DNA of 23,859 nucleotides, taken from positions 1 to 23,859 of the forward strand of contig BNWD01000005.1 in assembly GCA_025998575.1 (NCBI GenBank), read 5' to 3'. The translations under genes were made by a program, and so were the position numbers. This DNA comes from Alphaproteobacteria bacterium. Lineage in GTDB: Bacteria; Pseudomonadota; Alphaproteobacteria; RUG11792. Shown piece by piece: positions 1-7,314 of the stretch (position 1 is the first letter of the stretch; each line of letters opens with the position of its first letter). The notes under the pieces are model-generated. The model was not told the DNA's origin. It saw only the letters and a list, made by a program, of their open reading frames with translations, and made no database searches.

Positions 1-163
1 ACACATCAAGAATGACCAAGTTCGGCCCTTTTTCTTTCAAAAGAGCTAGAGCATCGATATAACAGCTCGCAACTATCGTTTCATAGCCTTCATCGCTCAA
101 AATGCCAGAAACTAAATCCCTAATATCGCTTTCGTCGTCAACTATAAGAATGCTAAAAGCCAT
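1..163 (-). CDS. ntrX: NtrX-type response regulator, N-terminal fragment (cut by window edge)
   Basis: Only the first 54 or so codons are present; the gene runs off the left edge. The start is the ATG read leftwards from 163, with an AAGGA Shine-Dalgarno about 9 nt upstream, lying just beyond the ntrY stop. The peptide begins MAFSILIVDDESDIRDLV, the classic receiver-domain beta1 with the acidic DDE triad, and ends at VILDV, where the phosphoacceptor Asp is expected. It lies 11 bp downstream of an NtrY-type kinase on the same strand, the usual ntrY-ntrX arrangement, so it is called NtrX, a sigma54-type regulator phosphorylated by NtrY. The AAA+ and Fis-type DNA-binding domains are outside the window, so the call rests on context plus the receiver start. 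Confidence 0.8.
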   Translation of the reverse strand, partial: MAFSILIVDDESDIRDLVSGILSDEGYETIVASCYIDALALLKEKGPNLVILDV

Positions 164-174
164 ACAGAATTCCT

Positions 175-2052
175 TTAAATATTGGCATCAAATGGAAGCT
201 CTATCAAAATAGACGCTCCATTCAAATTTTTTGCGCGACCAAGTTTTATATCGCCTCCGTGCTCTTTTATTATTTTATAAACAATAGCCAAACCCAAACC
301 CAAACCGTTGCCTGCCTCTCGCGTTGTGTAATATGGTTCGAGAGCTCTTTCAAGAGCCGCCTCAGAAAAACCAGGACCATCATCATTGATTCTAATACAA
401 ATCGAGCGCGTATTCACGAAAAAACTCACAATTATATTTCCTATAAAGCGTTCATTTTTATTTTCATTATTCTCCACAATGGCGTTTGCCGCGTTTTGCA
501 AAATATTCATCATGACTTGATTGATTTGAAATGAATCTATATTGCAATTAAACTCATTTCTATCATATTCCTGATGAAAAGCAATGTTTCTATTCGCATT
601 TTCTTGAATCAAAACAGTTTCTTTCAATAGTTTTATTATATCAGTTTTCTCAATTTGAGGAGCTGGCATCCTAGCAAAATCAGAAAACTCCTTAACCAAA
701 TTCCCAATGCAATTTACCTGGCGAATTATAGTGTCTATACACGAATTAAAAATCTCAGGATTGGAGCTAATTTCTGTTTGATACTTTCTTTTTATTCTCT
801 CAGCCGAAAGCTGGATTGGCGTTAGAGGATTTTTTATTTCATGAGCAATTTTTCTAGCTATATCACGCCAAGCATTTTGTTTATTCGAAATAATTAATTG
901 CCGCTTTTGGTATTCCAGTTGATTTATCATGCCATTGAAAGTTGAAATCAATATATCCCATTCGTTGTTAAATTTCCGAACTATTATAGGAGCATTATAA
1001 TCGCCCATTCCAACGTTTTTCACAGCAACTATCAATTTATTGATTGGCCTTGTAATCCAATTTGCAAAAAGAAGCCCAATCAAAACGGAAACCACAAGAA
1101 GCAATATTGTCACAGAAAAAAAGAACGTCATGAATGTAATTTTTATTCCTGTTCTTTGAGCGGCAAGGTTTGTGTATTCCAATATTGCATCTTTTATTTT
1201 ATGTTTATGATCCAATATCTCCTGGTCAATTTTGCTCGATGCTATCAGATAAATTCCAAGCTCTCTATCAATCGTTTGAGCAGTTACAACTGAATCATCA
1301 GATTCCCAAGAAGAAATTCCTCCAGTGTCGAAATAATTGATTGCACTTGGAATTCCCTCTAGCTCCAAAGACATTGAAAACATAGTCTTTGCGAGAACAA
1401 CAACTCTGTCTAAACCATGACGTTGGATCACTATCGCCTCTATTTTCAGCCCTTCAGTCTCCTCATGCAAAATTCGCTCCATCACTTCTCTTTTAACATA
1501 TGCTCCATCAATGCATTCTTCAACTCGTTCTGCGACACCGCTCACGAAATTTACCATCGCCATCTTCTTTTCTTCAATATAAACAGAAGACAATTTATCG
1601 GCATTTTGTATGACTTTCTGAATTGGCGCTTTGAACAAACTTTCGATTCCGATATTGAAAAATATTATCGCAAAAATCAACACGCAGGCGGCAGGCGCAA
1701 TAGTTACTCCGGAAAAAAGAATCGTTATCTGCTTGAAAAATTTATTGCCAATCCTCTTTTCGCGATTATTTTTTATCAGCTTAGCTATGTTGCGAAAGAC
1801 TAACCAAGCCATCATAAGGACTATAACAACATCAATATAAACAAGCGCAAATAAAAGATACGAACTAACAACCGTATAATGCTTTGTCAATGTTATATAC
1901 GTCAAATATCCAAATATTAACGCCAATACCGCTAATATTAACACAATCTTGTTTGCGTGCTTCCTATTTGCGTATTTCCTAAAAAATCTCCGATAAAGGA
2001 ACATTATAACTTGTATATATTGGCAACCAAAATGAATAGTAACATATAGCAT
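175..2052 (-). CDS. ntrY: NtrY-type membrane sensor histidine kinase
   Basis: A 625-residue inner-membrane histidine kinase that should phosphorylate the adjacent NtrX; in alphaproteobacteria NtrYX is linked to nitrogen, redox and envelope control. Three hydrophobic segments lie in about residues 33-135, followed by an extracytoplasmic stretch, another membrane segment near 307-333, then a HAMP-like region with the TRPINKL motif. The H-box IAHEIKNPL places the phosphorylated His at residue 404. The N-box is near 507, the G1 box (NDDGPGF) near 555 and the G2 box (GNGLGLGLA) near 582. HAMP runs almost directly into the H-box, so the PAS domain common in free-living NtrY is not visible. The ATG at 2052 has an AAGG 5 nt upstream; an ATG at 2004 is an alternative without a clear RBS. 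Confidence 0.9.
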   Translation of the reverse strand: MLYVTIHFGCQYIQVIMFLYRRFFRKYANRKHANKIVLILAVLALIFGYLTYITLTKHYTVVSSYLLFALVYIDVVIVLMMAWLVFRNIAKLIKNNREKRIGNKFFKQITILFSGVTIAPAACVLIFAIIFFNIGIESLFKAPIQKVIQNADKLSSVYIEEKKMAMVNFVSGVAERVEECIDGAYVKREVMERILHEETEGLKIEAIVIQRHGLDRVVVLAKTMFSMSLELEGIPSAINYFDTGGISSWESDDSVVTAQTIDRELGIYLIASSKIDQEILDHKHKIKDAILEYTNLAAQRTGIKITFMTFFFSVTILLLVVSVLIGLLFANWITRPINKLIVAVKNVGMGDYNAPIIVRKFNNEWDILISTFNGMINQLEYQKRQLIISNKQNAWRDIARKIAHEIKNPLTPIQLSAERIKRKYQTEISSNPEIFNSCIDTIIRQVNCIGNLVKEFSDFARMPAPQIEKTDIIKLLKETVLIQENANRNIAFHQEYDRNEFNCNIDSFQINQVMMNILQNAANAIVENNENKNERFIGNIIVSFFVNTRSICIRINDDGPGFSEAALERALEPYYTTREAGNGLGLGLAIVYKIIKEHGGDIKLGRAKNLNGASILIELPFDANI

Positions 2053-2170
2053 CGAAACCTTGAAAAATTTTTCACTTGCCAGCTTGCCTCTTTACGCTAA
2101 AAAGAAACTATGCTCTGCCCCAAAACTGTGACTATAATGACTCTTCTAAAAGAATATTTTTATGAAGCTT

Positions 2171-2250
2171 TTGGAAATCAACATATCCTACTTACGCTTA
2201 AAGCATATATGGTAAGGAGTTATGTTGTCCCCTAGCTGGGATGGAGTTTT
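2171..2250 (+). repeat. Dispersed repeat, copy related to 15115-15212 (inverted)
   Basis: The 20-mer at 2171-2190 is found exactly, in reverse complement, at 15193-15212. Downstream, the words GCTTAAAGC, AAGGAGTTA and GTCCC occur in the same order in both copies, separated by diverged spacing, so the similarity covers roughly 80-100 bp. Confidence 0.75.
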
Positions 2251-2299
2251 ACTATAAAGATATTATAGAGAGTTGTTAGTAATTCTGTGAAAAATTCAC

Positions 2300-2392
2300 A
2301 ATTGCCATCTCATAATCCTATCTCAAACGCACTAAAACAGAGCTGGTTTCTGTCAACAGCAGTCAATAGCCTGATCCTATTTTCTTTTTTTT
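2300..2392 (+). repeat. Left arm of a diverged inverted repeat
   Basis: This block matches the reverse complement of 2671-2762 along its whole length with scattered substitutions and small indels. A 21-base core at 2323-2343 is perfectly matched by 2721-2741 on the other strand. About 280 bp separate the arms. Confidence 0.8.
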
Positions 2393-2405
2393 GAATGATA
2401 AGTAT

Positions 2406-2444
2406 TAAAGCTCATTCCTTTCTAAGATTTCAACATCTTTCAAC
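2406..2444 (+). repeat. Dispersed repeat, direct copy of 15615-15653
   Basis: Roughly 39 bp match 15615-15653 in the same orientation with about six differences. The shared core is TCTAAGATTTCAACAT. It lies immediately after the left arm of the inverted repeat. Confidence 0.7.
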
Positions 2445-2473
2445 TGGATTAACAAGCGGTTACGTGGCGTTAT

Positions 2474-2627
2474 AATATAGTAAGATGTTTGGCATATTTG
2501 TGAGCTGTGTTTGTAGGCGTGTAAATATGTGTAAGTATAACAATTGTTTTCAGAGTTTAGAAGATAATCGTGCAAAGTATAAAACAGAAGAGATAAACCT
2601 TGCTCTGAGCTATATCTTGAAGGAAAC
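2474..2627 (-). repeat. Dispersed repeat, related in inverse orientation to 15717-15779
   Basis: Read on the minus strand, 2611-2627 (GTTTCCTTCAAGATATA) matches 15717-15733 with one difference, and 2474-2498 matches 15754-15779 with a single base gap. Order is conserved but the spacing between the two words differs by about 90 bp, so one copy has gained or lost sequence. Confidence 0.65.
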
Positions 2628-2670
2628 GTATTTTAGAGAATAGCGATGATTTAATGTTATTGAAATGATG

Positions 2671-2762
2671 CTTGAAAAAGAAAACAGAATCAAAATATTG
2701 ACTGCTGGTGACAGTAGTAGGCTCTGTTTTAGTGCGTTTGATGTATTGTCAGCAGATGGCAA
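2671..2762 (-). repeat. Right arm of a diverged inverted repeat
   Basis: Reverse-complement partner of 2300-2392. The perfect 21-base core is 2721-2741. The two arms enclose non-coding sequence that itself carries dispersed-repeat words. Confidence 0.8.
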
Positions 2763-2897
2763 TTCATTGAAATGACTGCTAAACAAGATGTTTCGTCTGA
2801 ATATAAAACTATACGCACCGATGCAAATTACTCGTACTGAAAAATAATTCATAAGTTTATAAAACATATAACATAGTTACAAAGTCTGAAACATGCT

Positions 2898-2936
2898 TAG
2901 TGTAATCTTAGCCCTCCCAACTAAGGCATTACATTA
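2898..2936. other. Imperfect stem-loop
   Basis: TAGTGTAATCTTAG at 2898-2911 pairs imperfectly with CTAAGGCATTACATTA at 2921-2936 around a 9-base loop. It has no T-run and no adjacent gene end, so its role is unknown. Confidence 0.35.
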
Positions 2937-3342
2937 ATCAAAAAGAATACTAGAGCTTTTAGCAAAATTGCTTGTTGATAAACTTAATCGCCACAGGAAA
3001 TAGTTGGAAGTCCCAAATATTTGATATTGTTTATGCAGTGTTCATAAGAGTTTCATCTAAGTAGAGTTGACTGTCTCTCATAATTATTTTGCAGTAAGCG
3101 TTTACGCCCGATTTTCCACTGAATGTGTTAATAACTCTGTGAAAAACTTTTTTTTGGCTATAAGGGTTGGCCATGATGTAGGCTATATAACAGTATTGCT
3201 CAAAAATTGGACACTGCGTGAAAGCCTTGAAAATCAACGTGTCAAGAGAAAAATTTCTTAAAAAACGAAAAAAATATTTTTGCTTGATAACCATTAAAAT
3301 TTTTGTAAAGGTTGTTAATATTCTGTGTATTTTTTCGGCTCT

Positions 3343-4284
3343 ATGGTAATTTTAGAGAAAGATTTAGGCTTAAAAGAACTTGCAAAAAACTGGCTGTCAT
3401 ATTTATTCAATTCTGAGTTTTTGTCGAAAAACACAGTTGATGCATACGAGCAAGACTTGGCGTTATTGGTCGAATTTTTGGAATATTATAAGTCGAAAAC
3501 TATAAACCGTGAAGACTTGCTTTTTATAACGAAACAGGAGATTAGATCTTGGATTTTATTCAAGAAAAACAAAGGGAACTCTGATAAAAGTTGCGCTAGG
3601 GGGCTATCAGCTATTAAAAATTTTCTGAAATTTTGTATAAAAAACAAACTAATAGAGCACAACGATATAACAGATATGAAGGCGCCAAAAATCAGAAAAA
3701 ATCTACCGCGGCCGATTGCGATAGACAAAATAAACGATATTTTAGGCGCTATATACGTTCTGAAAAAAACGGACTGGATTATCAAACGAGATAGAGTTCT
3801 GCTGTTTTTCGTGTATTCCGTCGGACTTAGGATTAACGAGGCGCTAAGCCTAAACAAGTCTGAGGTCTTAGACGCAGGAGAATTCATAAGCGTATTTGGT
3901 AAAGGAGGGAAGGCCAGAATGGTGCCTATTGTCGACAAGGCCAGAGAACTGATCTTGGATTACATAAAATCTTCTGGATTCGAGGAGTCAAAGGCTTTGT
4001 TTGTGAATAGATTTGGAGAAAGACTCTCAGCATCTGCTGTGCAAAAACTGGTAAAAAAAGCCAGAGAAATGCTCGACTTGCCGGACTCAGTCACTCCACA
4101 CGCACTGCGCCACAGCTGCGCAACGCACATAATCGAAAGCGGCGGCGATCTCCGAAGCGTCCAAGAGCTCCTGGGCCACGCCTCCATATCATCAACCCAA
4201 ATCTACTCGGCCGTCGCCAAATCCCACCTATTAGACGTATACGACAAATGCCATCCGATGAGGAGGAAAAGACATATGGAGTGA
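3343..4284 (+). CDS. xerC: Tyrosine recombinase XerC (chromosome dimer resolution)
   Basis: A site-specific recombinase expected to act with XerD at dif to resolve chromosome dimers at division. The 313-residue length fits Xer proteins. The N-terminal SAM-like core-binding domain spans about residues 5-100 and the catalytic domain about 120-300. The full catalytic set is visible: Arg163 in GLRINEAL, a Lys in GKGGKAR (187-190), His253 and Arg256 in HALRH, His279 in LGHAS and the nucleophile Tyr288 in QIYSAV. The tail VYDKCHP matches the end typical of XerC rather than XerD. I chose the ATG at 3343; a GTG at 3325 would add six residues, with an AAAGG that is too far upstream. No gene is directly coupled to it and no integrase-like island signs surround it. 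Confidence 0.88.
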   Translation: MVILEKDLGLKELAKNWLSYLFNSEFLSKNTVDAYEQDLALLVEFLEYYKSKTINREDLLFITKQEIRSWILFKKNKGNSDKSCARGLSAIKNFLKFCIKNKLIEHNDITDMKAPKIRKNLPRPIAIDKINDILGAIYVLKKTDWIIKRDRVLLFFVYSVGLRINEALSLNKSEVLDAGEFISVFGKGGKARMVPIVDKARELILDYIKSSGFEESKALFVNRFGERLSASAVQKLVKKAREMLDLPDSVTPHALRHSCATHIIESGGDLRSVQELLGHASISSTQIYSAVAKSHLLDVYDKCHPMRRKRHME

Positions 4285-4642
4285 ATTTGATAATATCATC
4301 TATTTTTGATAAATTTGCTCTAAAAATAAGAAGAAAATGTGAATAGTATTAGTAGACTAATGACGACATACCAAAAAGTGCTGGTTTTCGCAAAAGCATT
4401 GAAAGTAGTAATATCATAGCGTAAATCCGAAAACAGGTTTTGTTTGTGAAATCTAAGTGAATACTTAGTAAGTTGTTGCTGTAAATAACAATATGTGTGA
4501 TAACTATCCTCGAAGAGACTGCTCAATGAAATTGAAAAAATTATGAGCTTATATTAATGTATCAGTATAAATAATTGCCTTTGAAAAACTAAAAGCAAAA
4601 TATTTAATCAAAAAAAAATCGTATTAGTAAAAGGAGAAAGAA
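4285..4642. other. Non-coding spacer between xerC and the small ORF
   Basis: AT-rich sequence with no gene. It holds a small palindrome, CTAAGT-GAAT-ACTTAG at 4453-4468, and a 16-base word (AAAATAAGAAGAAAAT at 4322-4337) that recurs at 14966-14981 in another spacer, though its low complexity makes that match weak. A 9-A run precedes the ribosome site of the next gene. Confidence 0.6.
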
Positions 4643-4846
4643 ATGAATACGATTATTGAGAAGTCGGAATTTAGAGCGTTAGATATTGCTGTTTTAAAGT
4701 GGCATTTGAGACTGGAGAGTAATTTAGAAGCCGAGTATTTGTATAGAATTATAGACATAACTAATGAAGCTTTAGAGAATGAAACAGCTGCAATCGCATG
4801 CTTGTCAGTGGCTAACTTTTCTTATTTACCAGACAGCAGCTATTGA
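4643..4846 (+). CDS. Small acidic protein of unknown function (67 aa)
   Basis: Not recognised. The case for a real gene is its ribosome site: AAGGAG at 4631-4636 sits 6 nt before the ATG, the best Shine-Dalgarno in this part of the window. The 67-residue product is acidic and probably mostly helical (IEKSEFRALDIAVLKW, then NLEAEYLYRIIDITNEAL), with no signal peptide, membrane segment or metal-binding motif. The stop codon overlaps the -35 element of the tRNA-Arg promoter, so the gene and the tRNA are packed together. It could be a small regulatory or toxin/antitoxin-like protein, but nothing in the sequence shows this. Confidence 0.65.
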   Translation: MNTIIEKSEFRALDIAVLKWHLRLESNLEAEYLYRIIDITNEALENETAAIACLSVANFSYLPDSSY

Positions 4847-4871
4847 ATTGTGTAGACTTTTTTTGTATTAT
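4843..4871 (+). promoter_or_regulatory. Sigma70-type promoter of tRNA-Arg
   Basis: TTGAAT at 4843-4848 and TATTAT at 4866-4871 are separated by 17 bp and end 8 bp before the mature tRNA 5' end. The -35 box overlaps the TGA stop of the preceding small gene. Confidence 0.65.
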
Positions 4872-4879
4872 AAAGAGGA

Positions 4880-4956
4880 GTCTTCGTAGCTCAGCTGGAT
4901 AGAGCGTAGGATTCCTAATCCTGAGGCCGTGGGTTCGAATCCCGCCGGGGACACCA
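4880..4956 (+). tRNA. tRNA-Arg, anticodon CCT
   Basis: A 77-nt cloverleaf with a 7-bp acceptor stem (GTCTTCG with CGGGGAC, including two G-T pairs), a D arm with TAGCTCAGCTGGATAGAGC, an anticodon loop TTCCTAA giving CCT, and a T arm with GGGTTCGAATCCC. Discriminator A and an encoded CCA follow (4954-4956). It reads the AGG arginine codon. Confidence 0.95.
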
Positions 4957-4970
4957 TTTTCATTTGCTTG

Positions 4971-4998
4971 TTGACAGCGCGTTTGGATGTGGTATAAT
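4971..4998 (+). promoter_or_regulatory. Near-consensus sigma70 promoter of tRNA-Asp
   Basis: Perfect TTGACA (4971-4976) and perfect TATAAT (4993-4998) with a 16-bp spacer, ending 16 bp before the tRNA. It is the strongest promoter match in the window. It lies between the two tRNA genes, so tRNA-Asp can be transcribed independently of tRNA-Arg, and readthrough could also drive tadA and rluB. Confidence 0.85.
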
Positions 4999-5014
4999 TA
5001 AAGCATGTGGTTTA

Positions 5015-5091
<77 letters not shown>

Positions 5092-5110
5092 TTTCGTTGA
5101 GTTTGGCGAC

Positions 5111-5554
5111 ATGTTTTGCAGAAAAATCATGGATGTCGTTATAAACAAAGCGGAAGTCTTGAGCGTGGCCGATGTTCCAGTCGTCGCTGCGATCGCTATC
5201 GAAACTGAAATCATTTCTATTTGCCAAAACGAAGTTGAAATATTGAAAAATCCTTTATGTCATGCAGAATTTTTGGCAATCGAGAGCGCGCTGAAATGCT
5301 TGGAAACAAAGTATTTGGACACCGCTAGCTTATACGTCACGTTGGAGCCGTGCTCATTTTGCGCATCAGCATTGGAAAAAGTTAGGATAATGGAGATTTT
5401 TTTTGGGGCTTACGACCCAAAAGGAGGCGCAATTTTCCATAATTCGAAAATTTTCGAGACGTCAACAATCAAGCCAAACATAGTCGGCGGTATCCAGGAA
5501 ACTAGGTGTTCAGCCATATTAACAAACTTTTTTAAACAACTTAGGGAGAAATAA
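5111..5554 (+). CDS. tadA: tRNA-specific adenosine deaminase TadA
   Basis: A zinc-dependent deaminase that converts A34 of tRNA-Arg(ACG) to inosine so that one tRNA reads several CGN codons. The zinc site and catalytic Glu are visible: CHAE gives His51 and Glu53, and EPCSFC gives Cys81 and Cys84. The C-terminal part (NIVGGI, then CSAILTNFF) matches the TadA tail. The open frame extends upstream to 4964, but that part translates the tRNA-Asp gene, so the start must be downstream of 5091. ATG 5111 restores the first helix; ATG 5129 is possible but shorter, and neither has a strong RBS. The 147 residues are slightly shorter than the usual 150-165. The usual PVGAV motif reads PVVAA here. rluB follows after 1 bp, so the two are co-translated. 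Confidence 0.88.
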   Translation: MFCRKIMDVVINKAEVLSVADVPVVAAIAIETEIISICQNEVEILKNPLCHAEFLAIESALKCLETKYLDTASLYVTLEPCSFCASALEKVRIMEIFFGAYDPKGGAIFHNSKIFETSTIKPNIVGGIQETRCSAILTNFFKQLREK

Positions 5555-5555
5555 A

Positions 5556-6269
5556 ATGGAAAATCAAACAAGATTAAATAAAGCGTTGTCGATGATGGGG
5601 CTTTGCTCCAGAAGAGACGCTGATGAACTGATAAAAGCAGGAAAAATATTAGTCAACAACAAGCAAATAATCGAATGCGGAGTTAAAATATCGCCAGGAG
5701 ATTGCGTTTTTTATGATGGAAAAAGCTACAATTTTTCGAAAAATTTAGTTAAAAAGATCTGGTTGTATTACAAGCCTAGAGGACTTGTCACAACGCATAA
5801 AGACGAGAAAAATAGACCGACCGTTTTTGATGATTTGAAAGAAAAAATCAATATGAGAGTAGTTTCTGCAGGACGTTTAGACTTGAGTTCCGAAGGGTTG
5901 CTGCTAATAACAAACGACAACGATTTCGTAAAATTTGCTGAAAATCCAAAGAGTAATTTGGAAAGAAGATATCGTGTGCGCCTGTTTGGAATTCCAGATG
6001 AAAAGATGATTTCCGAGCTCAATAAAGGCGTTGAAATCGAGCGAATTAGATACGGACCAATAAAAGTGAAAATTTTAGAAAGGCCGCTCGGCAAAAATTG
6101 CTGGATAGATTGCAGCCTGCGCGAAGGAAAAAACAGAGAACTCAGGAACGTCTTCGCGCACTTCGGTTTGCTCGTGAACAAACTCATCCGCTATAAATAC
6201 GGCCCATACGACCTAGGCTCACTGTGTGCTGGGCAAGTTTTGGAAAGCGAAATGTTCTCTAATATTTAA
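5556..6269 (+). CDS. rluB: RluB/RsuA-family 23S rRNA pseudouridine synthase
   Basis: Converts a uridine in rRNA to pseudouridine; RluB acts on the 23S peptidyl-transferase region. The N-terminal S4 RNA-binding domain spans about residues 5-60 (LNKALSMMGLCSRRDADELI). The catalytic domain follows with YYKPRGLVTT, RPTVFDDL and the hallmark GRLD, with catalytic Asp109, then EGLLLITND and the EGKNRELR motif. At 237 residues it lacks the long basic tail of E. coli RluB, so RluE or RsuA specificity cannot be excluded. AGGGAG at 5543-5548, inside the end of tadA, gives a 7-nt spacing to the ATG, and the tadA stop is 1 bp upstream. The last 11 bp overlap the 3' end of mreC on the other strand. Confidence 0.88.
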   Translation: MENQTRLNKALSMMGLCSRRDADELIKAGKILVNNKQIIECGVKISPGDCVFYDGKSYNFSKNLVKKIWLYYKPRGLVTTHKDEKNRPTVFDDLKEKINMRVVSAGRLDLSSEGLLLITNDNDFVKFAENPKSNLERRYRVRLFGIPDEKMISELNKGVEIERIRYGPIKVKILERPLGKNCWIDCSLREGKNRELRNVFAHFGLLVNKLIRYKYGPYDLGSLCAGQVLESEMFSNI

Positions 6270-7080
6270 TTAAAACAGGAGAGATAACATAGACGCATCC
6301 TATGTTTTCTATTTTCGAGAGTGGAGTTGCCGTTACAATTTTTTTGTCAGTGGCGATTTTTGTGACTGAAGCGACAGGAATGTCAGCTGGGAAAAGGCCG
6401 CCGTCGCCAGATGTGCGCAAAACATCTCCAATATTTATATCAAATTTTGCTGATTCGATTTCCTCATTGATTTCTTGAGATTTCATTTCGTTTTTGGAAT
6501 CACCGGAAAGTATTAATCGACTGGTGCTTGTCTTGACTGGCACATTCAATTTTTGGTCACAAACAGTCATAACTCTGGCAACTTTGTCGTTGCAATCGAA
6601 AATGACCCCAACCAATCCGTCGCTTGATATAACTATTTGGCCGGGCTTTGTCATATCGTCAGAAACGGAAATTAACATGAAAGATTCGTGAGGCGATTTG
6701 TCAAACCCAAGAACTTTTTCCATGACCTTAAAATTAGAAAAACTATATTTCAGTCCAACAGATTTTTTCAGTTTCTCTAGTTCCAATTCTGTATTTTCTG
6801 AACTATTAATCTCAACTTTCAACTCATCAAGTTCCATTTTTAACCTCGCATTTTCTTTTTTCAAATTCATATACTCAAACAAAGAGTTTGGAAAATCTAT
6901 GAGTTTATTTGCGAAAACCTTGAGAGCTATGGCTTGTTCAGACAATTTCATCTTTATATTTGAAATCACAGACAAGCTATAATAATTGCCAACGAAAAAT
7001 AATGCCGCTATAAGAAAAGTGCCGATATATGATAAGTGCTTTTTATTTGTTTTTTTGAATTTAAATAGACTCAATTTCAT
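6259..7080 (-). CDS. mreC: Rod-shape protein MreC
   Basis: MreC is a periplasmic scaffold of the elongasome that links MreB and MreD to the peptidoglycan synthases. The 273 residues have the standard layout: a basic cytoplasmic tip, one membrane helix (about 17-36), a coiled coil (about 72-108, EYMNLKKENARLKMEL), then two beta domains. The hallmark GDVLRTSGDGGLFP followed by DIPVASV is near residues 215-240. An AAGGA inside the upstream gene serves as RBS about 9 nt before the ATG. The start overlaps the Fis-like gene by 20 bp and the 3' end overlaps rluB by 11 bp. mreB, mreD and pbp2 are not beside it in this window; mreC is the last gene of the run that begins with tolQ. Confidence 0.92.
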   Translation of the reverse strand: MKLSLFKFKKTNKKHLSYIGTFLIAALFFVGNYYSLSVISNIKMKLSEQAIALKVFANKLIDFPNSLFEYMNLKKENARLKMELDELKVEINSSENTELELEKLKKSVGLKYSFSNFKVMEKVLGFDKSPHESFMLISVSDDMTKPGQIVISSDGLVGVIFDCNDKVARVMTVCDQKLNVPVKTSTSRLILSGDSKNEMKSQEINEEIESAKFDINIGDVLRTSGDGGLFPADIPVASVTKIATDKKIVTATPLSKIENIGCVYVISPVLIKY

Positions 7081-7312
7081 CTAGAGTAATCCTTGCCATC
7101 TTGGTTGCCAGCGTGTTCCTGCTAATTCCCAAAATTTTGGCTGTCAGTTTTTTGTTTTTACCAGCTATATTATACGTCTTTTGAATCAAAATCGCTTCAA
7201 CTTCAGACATCACAGTTTTATACAAGCCACTAACATCTTTTATATCATTTTGCAGGACAAAAAAGTTGTCGAGAAGAAGTTCGATTGAGCTTGATATTCC
7301 TTGATTTGCCAT
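7061..7312 (-). CDS. Fis-like DNA-binding protein (83 aa)
   Basis: A small protein made mostly of a Fis-type helix-turn-helix domain. Residues about 30-75 (LYKTVMSEVEAILI, then NKKLTAKILGISRNTLATKM) align with the C-terminal half of E. coli Fis, including the LY..V..EVE helix that precedes the HTH, so it resembles stand-alone Fis more than a detached NtrC tail. By family it should bind DNA as a dimer and act as a nucleoid or transcription factor. Length is close to Fis (98 residues), with a shorter N-terminus. The ATG lies 2 bp after the HD gene stop, and the 3' end overlaps mreC by 20 bp, so all three are likely co-translated. The RBS is weak (GAAG). A degenerate fragment of a sigma54 regulator is the main alternative. 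Confidence 0.72.
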   Translation of the reverse strand: MANQGISSSIELLLDNFFVLQNDIKDVSGLYKTVMSEVEAILIQKTYNIAGKNKKLTAKILGISRNTLATKMARITLDEIESI

Positions 7313-7314
7313 AA

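Larger units (their letters stand above)
2053..3342. other. Long non-coding spacer between ntrY and xerC, rich in diverged repeats
   Basis: About 1.3 kb with no convincing gene. Short open frames on both strands lack good ribosome sites and have low-complexity, hydrophobic translations. The stretch holds an inverted pair (2300-2392 and 2671-2762), segments resembling parts of the 14.9-15.9 kb spacer, and a short stem-loop at 2898-2936. ntrY (leftward) and xerC (rightward) diverge from it, so their promoters should lie here, but I see none that is clear. Confidence 0.75.

Noticed and set aside
2610..2867. 85-codon minus-strand frame in the ntrY-xerC spacer
   Set aside because: No ribosome site, low-complexity hydrophobic translation, and it overlaps the right arm of the inverted repeat.
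3031..3294. Overlapping open frames on both strands, one containing a peptide starting MANPYSQKKVF
   Set aside because: No RBS and no recognisable domain; considered as an IS or phage remnant but nothing supports it.
2053..3342. Replication origin, suggested by words such as GTTAATAACTCTGTGAAAAAC
   Set aside because: No cluster of DnaA boxes (TTATCCACA or close) and no origin-linked genes nearby.
3343..4284. Phage or island integrase
   Set aside because: The XerC-type C-terminus and lack of att repeats or cargo genes fit the housekeeping recombinase; the two tRNAs downstream are intact and show no repeated 3' ends.
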